Shown here: positions 1 to 4,869 of the stretch, in pieces | How positions within the stretch are numbered: the first letter of the stretch is position 1 | Layout: each line of letters opens with the position of its first letter | Assembly (NCBI GenBank): GCA_041183125.1 | Contig: JBEGMH010000226.1 | Span: 1-7,542, forward strand | DNA: 7,542 nucleotides | Direction of reading: 5' to 3' | From: JADJPL01 sp041183125 | GTDB lineage: Bacteria; Bacteroidota; Bacteroidia; Chitinophagales; Saprospiraceae | Notes under the pieces: model-generated | What the model saw: only the letters and a program-made list of their open reading frames with translations | The model's database searches: none | Told to the model about the DNA's origin: nothing | Made by a program: the position numbers and the translations under genes

Positions 1-2
1 GA

Positions 3-182
3 AAGAACCCAGGTGCTACTTCAGAAAGAGGTGTTTTGCTGTTGCTGTTCTTACTCGGACTGGCAGGCATCCTGTATCTGTTTACCCGCTCCACCCAACC
101 CGACCTGCGCGACCTGACCCAAACCGGGCGGGGCGGGGAGAAGACAGCGATACAGAGCGTAGCCGTAGCACCAAGGCGTTGA
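3..182 (+). CDS. C-terminal fragment of an unidentified single-pass membrane protein (5' end outside window)
   Basis: An open frame runs in from the left edge and stops at TGA 180-182, giving 59 visible residues and no ATG. Visible residues 11-27 are a strongly hydrophobic run (VLLLLFLLGLAGILYLF) preceded by a polar stretch (NPGATSERG). It is followed by a polar tail of about 32 residues rich in Arg, Asp, Gln and Thr, ending APRR. This looks like the last membrane anchor of a larger protein with a short tail beyond the membrane. Sidedness cannot be judged because the positive charges lie on both sides. No family could be recognised from this fragment. Two hairpins begin within 10 bases of the stop. 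The frame is open to the window edge and has a plausible membrane profile, but is too short to be sure of. Confidence 0.5.
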   Translation, partial: KNPGATSERGVLLLLFLLGLAGILYLFTRSTQPDLRDLTQTGRGGEKTAIQSVAVAPRR

Positions 183-190
183 TTCCGCAG

Positions 191-209
191 GGGCGTTTTG
201 CAAACGCCC
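191..209. repeat. Small perfect hairpin just after the first stop codon
   Basis: GGGCGTTT (191-198) pairs perfectly with AAACGCCC (202-209) around the 3-base loop TGC. It lies 9 bases after the stop of the upstream gene and 4 bases before a much larger hairpin. No T-run follows, so it is not a textbook terminator. It could protect the mRNA 3' end or be part of a dispersed palindromic repeat together with its neighbour. Confidence 0.5.
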
Positions 210-213
210 TCCC

Positions 214-280
214 TTCCGGGTTTGGCCCGGGGATTTATGTAAAAAGGTCTTTTACACAAATCCCCGGGCCAAACCCGGAA
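214..280. repeat. Long GC-rich inverted repeat (31-bp arms, 5-base loop)
   Basis: Positions 214-244 pair with 250-280 with one mismatch (A237 opposite C257), leaving the loop AGGTC. Each arm also contains its own smaller palindrome: CCGGG 216-220 with CCCGG 226-230 in the left arm, and the mirror image in the right arm. The element can therefore form one long rod or two short hairpins. It follows the stop codon at 182 by about 30 bases and is not followed by a T-run. The near-perfect arms suggest a dispersed intergenic palindromic (REP- or MITE-like) unit or an mRNA 3' structure. Which of these cannot be told from one copy. Confidence 0.75.
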
Positions 281-311
281 CACAACTTTTGGGCTTCAAA
301 TAAAATTTTCC

Positions 312-341
312 TTTGAGCGATTAGAGGAGAAAATAGATTTG
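312..341 (+). promoter_or_regulatory. Candidate Bacteroidota-type promoter for the PspC-like gene
   Basis: TTTG at 312-315 is followed after 18 bases by TAGATTTG at 334-341, a perfect match to the -7 element TAnnTTTG used by the Bacteroidota primary sigma factor. Transcription would begin near 346-349 and leave a leader of about 160 bases before the PspC-like gene. That leader is AT-rich and contains a small hairpin, ATTTGG 366-371 with CCAAAT 379-384. The rest of the gene-free stretch 183-507 shows nothing else beyond the two hairpins described separately. The call rests on consensus matching only. Confidence 0.45.
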
Positions 342-507
342 TCGTTCCCTCAAAAAAAGTTTTTTATTTGGCATTAAACCAAATTCATCTATTAGTGTTG
401 TAGTTGGTGTTTTTTTAATTTAAGGGGACTAAACTTGCTAAGGGCCTTTGCTTGGCTATGAAAGTGTTCTTTTGGCGGTTAGCTAGGCTTATGGATATGA
501 GTACACC

Positions 508-738
508 ATGCACAAAACGTTTGCTATGAACAGATTACAAAATTTGATGGAACGCTCTGCATTTGGCGTTTGCACTTTTTTAGGTCGTTTTATGGGCCTT
601 TCCACCTCCACCGTGCGGCTGTATTTTATCTATTTGTCTTTCGTGGCATTAGGTTCACCCGTCATCGTGTACCTTTTCCTGGCATTCTGGCTCAACATCC
701 GGCGCTATCTAGGCAAGAAGACCGTCCTTTGGGAATAG
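508..738 (+). CDS. Small PspC-domain membrane protein
   Basis: A 76-residue protein that fits the PspC domain pattern almost end to end. Residues 20-31 (GVCTFLGRFMGL) match the characteristic GVcgGlA-like segment, T35-V-R-L is the conserved Thr-Val-Arg-Leu of the family, and a hydrophobic segment follows at about 39-63 (Y-F-I-Y-L-S-F ... V-Y-L-F-L-A-F-W). A basic tail (RRYLGKK) comes next. PspC proteins sit in the inner membrane; in Proteobacteria they help sense envelope stress, while short stand-alone versions in Bacteroidota have no settled role. The ATG at 526 (residue 7) is an equally good start, since the family similarity begins just after it; no clear ribosome-binding site separates the two. 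A second overlapping reading frame in the same stretch is a shadow. The gene converges on the DUF4159 gene 47 bases away. Confidence 0.75.
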   Translation: MHKTFAMNRLQNLMERSAFGVCTFLGRFMGLSTSTVRLYFIYLSFVALGSPVIVYLFLAFWLNIRRYLGKKTVLWE

Positions 739-747
739 GCCGGGGGT

Positions 748-776
748 GCGAGGGATCGCATGAGCCGACCCCTCGC
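748..776. terminator. Hairpin between converging PspC-like and DUF4159 genes
   Basis: GCGAGGG (748-754) pairs with CCCTCGC (770-776) around a 15-base loop, in the 47-base gap between two genes that face each other. Its position suggests a bidirectional terminator, but no T-run follows on either strand. The right half read on the minus strand (776 to 764) shares 12 of 13 bases with 7278-7290 in the other convergent gap of this window, so it may belong to a repeat family. Confidence 0.4.
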
Positions 777-785
777 GACGAGGAT

Positions 786-1496
786 TTACTGTCTGAACAC
801 AAACTGGACGATATTCGCCCCCATGCGCAAAGCTTGTATGCGCTTCTCCTCTGGGTCGTTATGGACGTCCCTGTCTTCCCAACCATCTCCCAGGTCGCAC
901 TCCACTGAATAGAAGCACACCAGGCGGTTTTCCCAGAAGAGGCCATATCCTTTTGGCGGTTTTCCGTCGTGCTCATGAATTTTGGGCAACCCGTTTTTGA
1001 AAGGGAATTTCTGCCTGTAAATATCGTGTTCAAACGGAAGTTCCACGAACTCCAGTTCCGGGAACACTTTTTTCATAGCGGGCCTTATGAAAGGATCCAT
1101 GCCGTAGTTGTCGTCAATATGCAAAAAACCTCCGCCCATGAGGTAATAGCGCAGGTTTTCGGCTTCTGCATCGGAGAACACCACATTGCCGTGCCCTGTC
1201 ATGTGCAGGAAGGGGAAATTGAACAGTTCGGGGCTACCCACTTCCACGGTGGCATAGTCAGGGTCGAAGTTAGCCCCCAAGTTTTGGTTGCAGAACCTGG
1301 CCAGGTTGGTCAGGGAAGTTGGGTTGGCATACCAGTCGCCCCCGCCCTGGTATTTCAGAAGTGCCAATTTCAGCCCGGGGCCTGACGAAGGCAGGGGCTT
1401 ACCAGCGCTAGGGCCGGCAAGTGGTACAAACAAGGTGGCGACCACCAACAAAAGCTGCATCATACGGTATTTCGAGTTTAAGCCCTGGGCTGGCAT
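786..1496 (-). CDS. DUF4159 domain-containing exported protein
   Basis: The 236-residue product has a short basic start (K9, R11), a hydrophobic stretch at 13-28 that looks like a signal peptide, and then an almost full-length DUF4159 domain from about 42. Recognisable family motifs are GGGDWY (51-56), MTGHG (99-103), GGGFLHIDDNYGMD (121-134), LPFEHDIY (153-160), GLPKIHEHDGKPP (169-181), DLGDGWED (201-208), HNDPEEKR (212-219) and the C-terminal MGANIV (225-230). The fold is thought to resemble class I glutamine-amidotransferase-like domains, but no activity is established for the family. The conserved His and Asp residues hint at metal or ligand binding, which is inference. The alternative start at residue 12 (position 1463) would give a tighter signal peptide. 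The gene lies 96 bases downstream of rsmE on the same strand and has no evident promoter of its own, so cotranscription is likely. Confidence 0.9.
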   Translation of the reverse strand: MPAQGLNSKYRMMQLLLVVATLFVPLAGPSAGKPLPSSGPGLKLALLKYQGGGDWYANPTSLTNLARFCNQNLGANFDPDYATVEVGSPELFNFPFLHMTGHGNVVFSDAEAENLRYYLMGGGFLHIDDNYGMDPFIRPAMKKVFPELEFVELPFEHDIYRQKFPFKNGLPKIHEHDGKPPKGYGLFWENRLVCFYSVECDLGDGWEDRDVHNDPEEKRIQALRMGANIVQFVFRQ

Positions 1497-1501
1497 AGCT
1501 T

Positions 1502-1549
1502 AGAGGGCCAGGGGCCCTTTTCGCCCACGCCTTGGCCAAGGGCAGCGTG
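1502..1549. repeat. Two palindromes in the rsmE-DUF4159 gap
   Basis: AGGGCC (1504-1509) pairs with GGCCCT (1513-1518) around a 3-base loop. Next to it CCTTGGCCAAGG (1530-1541) is a perfect 12-base palindrome, flanked by CACGC (1526-1530) and GCGTG (1545-1549), which can also pair. On the transcribed minus strand neither is followed by a T-run. They could modulate expression of the DUF4159 gene relative to rsmE, for example by protecting or processing the mRNA between them. Confidence 0.4.
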
Positions 1550-1592
1550 AGGATAAAATAACGTTTTCAAGTCCGGGGATTTTGCTCTGCCC

Positions 1593-2309
1593 CTACCCTG
1601 CTTCATTGCGCACGGCGACGATTTGGACGGCGCAAACCGCAGCCGTTTCTGTTCGCAAGCGGTTAGGTCCCAGGCTAATCAACTGAAAGCCATTGGATTT
1701 ACACAGGGCCACTTCTTCAGGGGAAAAATCCCCTTCCGGTCCGATCAGCACCAGCACGTCTTTTCCTTTTTCACATACCGAAAATAAGTGCGGCGAGTCC
1801 GTAGCCTCTTCGAGATAACCGATAAATCGGCTTTCCGCTCTATTGCTGAGCGCAGCGATGAAATCCCTGAAGCCGGTTGCCGGGTCGAGACGGGGCAAAA
1901 AACACTGTGCCGACTGTTTCATAGACGACACCAGGATTTTTTCGAGTCGGTCGGGCCGCAAGGTACGCCGCTCCGAGTGCTGGCACCAGAGGGGGGTAAT
2001 CCGATCCACTCCGATTTCCGTTGCTTTCTCGAGAAACCATTCAAAGCGGTCTATGTTTTTGGGAGGTGCCACGGCCAGATGCACCTGGTATGGTCTCCTG
2101 GACACAGCGCTTTGCCGCGACGTGATGCGCACCATCGCGTTCTTTTTTCCGGCCGACTCCAGGACGCCATCGTACCAAGTACCTTTCCCGTCGGTCAGAC
2201 GGATAACATCCCCAGGTTTCCTCCGCAAAACCTGGACCAGGTGGGCGGATTCTTCCGCTTCCAATACGGCTAAATCCCCTTCGATGATTTGTGAAAAAAA
2301 AAGGTTCAT
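1593..2309 (-). CDS. rsmE: 16S rRNA (uracil(1498)-N(3))-methyltransferase
   Basis: RsmE uses S-adenosylmethionine to methylate N3 of U1498 in helix 44 of 16S rRNA, in the small subunit near the decoding site. The product is 238 residues, the usual family length. An N-terminal PUA-like RNA-binding part covers roughly 1-68 (SAHLVQVLRRKPGD at 21-34), followed by a SPOUT methyltransferase domain. Motifs visible are APPKNIDRFEWFLEKATEIGV (81-101), SMKQSAQ (129-135), the SAM-binding loop IGPEGDFSPEE (189-199) and the knot segment LGPNRLRTETAA (213-224). The frame is open upstream to 2480, but that extension is Cys/Arg/His-rich and unlike the family. The ATG at 2309 places MNLFF at the normal N-terminus. 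On the transcribed strand a run of A precedes or overlaps nothing informative, so family alignment decides the start. The DUF4159 gene follows 96 bases downstream. Confidence 0.95.
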   Translation of the reverse strand: MNLFFSQIIEGDLAVLEAEESAHLVQVLRRKPGDVIRLTDGKGTWYDGVLESAGKKNAMVRITSRQSAVSRRPYQVHLAVAPPKNIDRFEWFLEKATEIGVDRITPLWCQHSERRTLRPDRLEKILVSSMKQSAQCFLPRLDPATGFRDFIAALSNRAESRFIGYLEEATDSPHLFSVCEKGKDVLVLIGPEGDFSPEEVALCKSNGFQLISLGPNRLRTETAAVCAVQIVAVRNEAG

Positions 2310-2433
2310 CTTATAGTCTGCTTGTTTAAACCTATGACAAGGGCGAGCACAAAAAAACCTCCTTTGCCCCCGGTGGGGAACGCACTTCGCGGGCGCGTAT
2401 CCACCATCCCTTTTCGCAGGATGAAAATTGATT

Positions 2434-2462
2434 TTTGGTACGCGTTCAAAATAATATTTTTG
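2434..2462 (+). promoter_or_regulatory. Candidate promoter in the rsmE/rseP divergent region
   Basis: TTTG at 2434-2437 is followed after 17 bases by TATTTTTG at 2455-2462, a full match to the Bacteroidota -7 element TAnnTTTG, with a spacer at the short end of the accepted range. Transcription would begin near 2469 on the + strand. It could drive a small RNA ending at the T-run 2560-2565 or, with read-through, rseP with a leader of about 325 bases. Confidence 0.35.
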
Positions 2463-2468
2463 CCTGGT

Positions 2469-2565
2469 ACAATGAGGCAATTCACTGCATCGGGTTGGAC
2501 ATCAAGGGGGGCGAAAGGGCCCTCTTGGGGTTCCACACCGGCTCTTGTCAAAAGCCTAATTTTTT
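2469..2565 (+). ncRNA. Candidate structured small RNA upstream of rseP
   Basis: The stretch after the promoter match folds by eye into a long interrupted hairpin. C2491-G2493 pair with C2538-G2540; T2496-A2499 pair with T2532-A2535; C2503-G2510 pair with C2520-G2527 (one G-T pair), capped by a purine-rich loop. It ends in a terminator-like GGCT (2540-2543) / AGCC (2553-2556) hairpin followed by TAATTTTTT. Promoter, folded body and terminator together give an RNA of about 97 bases. It lacks the SRP RNA core and any tmRNA or RNase P signature, and I cannot assign it to a known family. It could equally be a leader or attenuator for rseP. The three parts agree in strand and order, but each alone is weak. 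Confidence 0.3.
2540..2565 (+). terminator. Possible intrinsic terminator or attenuator ahead of rseP
   Basis: GGCT (2540-2543) pairs with AGCC (2553-2556) around a 9-base loop, and a T-run follows at 2560-2565. The 4-bp stem is short, so termination would be weak or conditional. The polarity fits + strand transcription towards rseP. Pairing of G2540 is shared with the larger upstream hairpin, so the two structures may compete. Confidence 0.3.
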
Positions 2566-2590
2566 AACAATCAAAGCATTTCAGCTACAA

Positions 2591-2675
2591 AAGGCAGAAG
2601 TGCATCGCAAGGCCAGAGGATCAGTAGCCGGTAGTATCCAGCTATCGGAGCGCTGGGTGCCCGAACTTCTGCTTT
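2591..2675. other. Long stem-loop with 11-bp closing arms
   Basis: Positions 2591-2601 pair with 2665-2675 (11 pairs, one G-T). Inside, CCGGTAG (2628-2634) pairs with CTATCGG (2642-2648, one G-T) around a 7-base loop, and CCAG (2613-2616) can pair with CTGG (2653-2656). No T-run follows on either strand. It may be part of the rseP leader, a separate RNA element, or an old palindromic insertion. An overlapping 80-codon frame that needs a TTG start shows no recognisable protein and was not called. Confidence 0.35.
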
Positions 2676-2695
2676 GAACACAAAAATAACACGCA

Positions 2696-2761
2696 ATGTT
2701 ACCAAGAGGTTATGACCCTGAAACCTACTTTTTTCCATATATTAGCTTATGGAAGGCGTAA
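2696..2761 (+). CDS. Possible 21-residue small ORF just upstream of rseP
   Basis: ATG at 2696 opens a 21-codon frame ending at TAA 2759-2761, 33 bases before the rseP start. The peptide begins MLPRGYDPETYFFP and ends SLWKA, with four aromatic residues in the stretch Y-F-F-P-Y and a late Trp. An A-rich stretch (AAAAATAA, 2682-2689) lies 6-13 bases before the ATG, the kind of sequence that favours initiation in Bacteroidota. It could be a leader peptide whose translation affects rseP, but a frame this short can arise by chance, and it overlaps inverted repeats that may be the real signal. Confidence 0.2.
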   Translation: MLPRGYDPETYFFPYISLWKA

Positions 2762-2768
2762 ATTTACG
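2733..2768. promoter_or_regulatory. Paired inverted repeats immediately upstream of rseP
   Basis: TTCCATA (2733-2739) and TATGGAA (2748-2754) form a perfect inverted repeat with an 8-base spacer. Three bases later CGTAAATTTACG (2757-2768) is a perfect 12-base palindrome. It contains TAAATTTA, one base short of the TAnnTTTG -7 element, 26 bases before the rseP ATG, though no TTTG lies at the expected -33 distance. The arrangement resembles a core promoter with operator-like sites. Confidence 0.35.
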
Positions 2769-2794
2769 AACGATTACCGCTTAAACTTTTGTAA

Positions 2795-4126
2795 ATGGAT
2801 TACTTAGTAATGATTGGGCAGCTTCTGTTGAGTTTGTCCATTTTGATTATACTCCATGAAATGGGGCATTTTTTTCCGGCCCGTTGGTTCAAGACCCGGG
2901 TTGAAAAGTTCTATTTATTCTTCGACCCCTGGTTTTCCCTCTTCAAAGTCAAAAAAGGGGATACCGAGTACGGCATAGGTTGGCTCCCGCTGGGAGGCTA
3001 TGTAAAGATCTCGGGCATGATTGACGAGAGCCTCGATACCGAGCAGATGAAAGGGGAGCCCCAGCCCTGGGAATTCCGCTCCAAACCCGCCTGGCAGCGC
3101 CTCATCATCATGTTGGGCGGCGTGACCGTGAATTTCATTTTGGGATTTATCCTCTTTGCGTTCATCCTTTGGAAGTGGGGTATCGAGTACCTGCCGGCGC
3201 GGGAAGCCAAATACGGGATTTTCGTCGAGGAACTGGGAAAGCCCCTGGGCCTAAAAGACGGGGACCAGGTCCTGCGCATTGGCGAAAAGCCGTTCACCGA
3301 GTTCAATGAGCGCATCGCCGGGCAGGAAATCGTATTCAACGGGGCGCGCACGATCACCGTGCAGCGCGACGGCCAGGAGGTCGTGCTCGACATACCGGAA
3401 GATTTCCTGCGCACCCTCACCAGCCACGACAACAAGGACAAGATCATGTTCAGCCCGCGCTTTCCTTTTCAGGTCATGGAAGTGGTCAAAGGCACCCCTG
3501 CGGACAAAGCCGGCATGAAAGCAGGCGACCGCATCATTGCGATCAACGGGGCCAAAACCGTCTATTACCAGGAGGTGCGCCGCGAGACTAAGCGCTTCAG
3601 CGGAAAACCCGTTTCCGTGGAGGTCGTGAGAAACGGCGCGGATACCGTCCAGCTCAGCCTGACGCCGACCCAAGAGGGCACTATTGGGGTACAAACCCAA
3701 CCTTTTTTCAAACTGGAAAAGAAGAAATATACCGCCCTCGAGGCTATCCCCGAAGGCATCGCCCTGGGCTGGAGCAAGCTGAGCTACAACGTAAAGGCCC
3801 TCGGGCAAATGGTAAGCGGCGAGACTAAGGCGTCCGACAGCCTGGGCGGGTTTGCCTCCATTGCCAGTATCTACGGCAACCAGTGGGTGTGGGAACATTT
3901 CTGGTCCGTAACGGCTATGTTGTCCCTGGTCCTGGCGTTCATGAACCTGCTGCCCATTCCCGCGCTGGATGGCGGGCACGTCATGTTCCTGATCTACGAG
4001 GTCGTCACCGGCAGGAAACCCAGTGATAAGTTCATGGAAGTGGCTACGACGGTCGGCTTTGTGCTGGTCCTAAGTCTTTTGTTGTATGCAAACGGCCTGG
4101 ATATTTTCCGCGCGTGGTTCAAATAG
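2795..4126 (+). CDS. rseP: RIP metalloprotease RseP (site-2 protease family)
   Basis: An intramembrane zinc protease that cuts membrane-anchored regulators, typically anti-sigma factors and leftover signal peptides, after a first cut on the outer side. The 443-residue product has the zinc-binding HEMGH (21-25) in its first membrane segment and GGYVK (67-71) of the membrane-reentrant loop. A second membrane segment lies at about 103-127. Two PDZ-like domains follow at roughly 140-205 and 222-292; the second has the clear A-D-K-A-G-M-K-A-G-D-R-I loop at 236-247. NLLPIPALDGG (384-394) comes next, where D392 is the third zinc ligand, and a last membrane segment is at 417-433. All catalytic residues are present. 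Many Bacteroidota carry dxr just upstream; here there is a 485-bp non-coding stretch instead. hscB begins 7 bases after the stop, so the two are almost certainly cotranscribed. Confidence 0.96.
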   Translation: MDYLVMIGQLLLSLSILIILHEMGHFFPARWFKTRVEKFYLFFDPWFSLFKVKKGDTEYGIGWLPLGGYVKISGMIDESLDTEQMKGEPQPWEFRSKPAWQRLIIMLGGVTVNFILGFILFAFILWKWGIEYLPAREAKYGIFVEELGKPLGLKDGDQVLRIGEKPFTEFNERIAGQEIVFNGARTITVQRDGQEVVLDIPEDFLRTLTSHDNKDKIMFSPRFPFQVMEVVKGTPADKAGMKAGDRIIAINGAKTVYYQEVRRETKRFSGKPVSVEVVRNGADTVQLSLTPTQEGTIGVQTQPFFKLEKKKYTALEAIPEGIALGWSKLSYNVKALGQMVSGETKASDSLGGFASIASIYGNQWVWEHFWSVTAMLSLVLAFMNLLPIPALDGGHVMFLIYEVVTGRKPSDKFMEVATTVGFVLVLSLLLYANGLDIFRAWFK

Positions 4127-4133
4127 CCCAGCT

Positions 4134-4664
4134 ATGACCGATTACTTTCAATTTTTAGAGGTTCCTCACCGCTTCTTGTTGGATGGGGCAGCGTTGCGCA
4201 GCAAGTTCATCCAAAACAGCAAGCGCCTGCACCCCGACCGTTTCACCCTGGACAGCGAAGCCCGGCAACAGGAGGCGCTGCAATTGTCCAGCGTCAACAA
4301 CCGGGCTTATGAGGTACTCAGCGATTTTGACCTGCGCATGCAACACCTGCTCCAGCTCCGAGGCCTGCTCCCGGAAGAAGGAGGGAACACTGAATTGCCC
4401 AAATCATTCCTAATGGATATGATGGACATCAACGAAGCCCTCTTCGAGCTGGAAATGGACCCCAACCCCCAAGCCATCGCCGAGCTTACGCTACAGGTGA
4501 ACCACCTCGAACAAGGCTTTTACCAGGAAATTCAAAAGGTCATAGAACAATACGACCACGAACACACCCCTGCGGACGAACTGGAAGCGGTGAAAATTTT
4601 TTTTCTAAAAAAAAGATACTTGTTGCGCATAATAGAAAAGCTTTCTATATTTGCCAACCGTTAG
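4134..4664 (+). CDS. hscB: Fe-S cluster assembly co-chaperone HscB
   Basis: HscB is a J-protein that brings the Fe-S scaffold IscU to the Hsp70 HscA and stimulates its ATPase, helping release the cluster. The 176-residue product opens with MTDYFQFLEVP, the typical HscB start, and has the J-domain HPD at 33-35 (HPDRF 33-37). The scaffold-binding face SFLMDMMDINEALFELE (91-107) aligns with E. coli AFLMEQLELREELDEIE: L93 and M94 are identical, M97 and D98 replace Leu and Glu, and E101 is kept. A helical C-terminal domain follows. The frame is open back to 4086, but that start overlaps rseP and adds unrelated residues, so ATG 4134 was chosen. Near the 3' end T8 and A8 runs (4597-4604, 4607-4614) flank CT, which could cause slippage or sequencing error. 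No hscA, iscU or fdx is in the window. Confidence 0.88.
   Translation: MTDYFQFLEVPHRFLLDGAALRSKFIQNSKRLHPDRFTLDSEARQQEALQLSSVNNRAYEVLSDFDLRMQHLLQLRGLLPEEGGNTELPKSFLMDMMDINEALFELEMDPNPQAIAELTLQVNHLEQGFYQEIQKVIEQYDHEHTPADELEAVKIFFLKKRYLLRIIEKLSIFANR
4620..4653 (+). promoter_or_regulatory. Promoter for the tRNA-Leu pair, inside the 3' end of hscB
   Basis: TTG at 4623-4625 is followed after 20 bases by TATATTTG at 4646-4653, a perfect TAnnTTTG -7 element at good spacing. Transcription would begin near 4660, about 40 bases before the first tRNA. The elements lie within the last hscB codons, so the sequence serves both roles. No comparable element lies between the two tRNAs, which suggests one promoter for both. 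Confidence 0.5.
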
Positions 4665-4700
4665 CCAAAAGGGCTGATCAAAGAGCTACGATACTGTACT

Positions 4701-4783
4701 GCCGAAGTGGCGGAACTGGTAGACGCGCTGGTCTCAAAATCCAGTGGATAATCTCCGTGCGGGTTCGAGTCCCGCCTTCGGTA
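4701..4783 (+). tRNA. tRNA-Leu (anticodon CAA)
   Basis: A class II tRNA of 83 bases with all arms visible. The acceptor is 4701-4707 with 4776-4782, and the D stem is GCG/CGC (4710-4712, 4724-4726). The anticodon stem is 4728-4732 with 4740-4744, and the loop CTCAAAA places CAA at 4735-4737, reading UUG. A short variable arm (GGA/TCC) is followed by the T arm GCGGG-TTCGAGT-CCCGC (4759-4775). Two weak points stand out: the first acceptor pair is G-U rather than G-C, and the top of the anticodon stem is a U-U mismatch (4732, 4740). CCA is not encoded; the 3' end reads TA then CAGC. The bases just upstream, CTGTAC (4694-4699), are complementary to GTACAG at the 3' end (4781-4786) and could compete with the acceptor stem. 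Confidence 0.93.
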
Positions 4784-4869
4784 CAGCTCGATATAGCAGA
4801 CTGGTAGCCAGTAGAATACAAAAAAGCAGAAATACTCATTCTCTTTTTTGAACTCCTGCCCAGTTTTTT

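Noticed and set aside
390..397. TATTAGTG as a second promoter before the PspC-like gene
   Set aside because: Spacing to TTTG at 367-370 is good, but the TTTG half of the -7 element mismatches at two bases; the match at 334-341 is better.
2310..2480. 57-codon N-terminal extension of RsmE
   Set aside because: Composition is unlike the family, and the ATG at 2309 gives the normal RsmE N-terminus and length.
2306..2551. 81-codon minus-strand frame overlapping the rsmE start
   Set aside because: No family resemblance, and it overlaps rsmE in another frame.
2435..2677. 80-codon + frame in the divergent region
   Set aside because: Needs a TTG start overlapping the promoter match, shows no recognisable motif, and coincides with RNA-like inverted repeats.
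2681..2688. Minus-strand TATTTTTG as the rsmE promoter
   Set aside because: The -7 match is perfect, but the nearest -33 triplet is only 14 bases away and it lies about 370 bases from rsmE.
3251..3979. 242-codon frame antisense to rseP
   Set aside because: Long antisense frames are expected in GC-rich genes; rseP on the other strand has all its family motifs.
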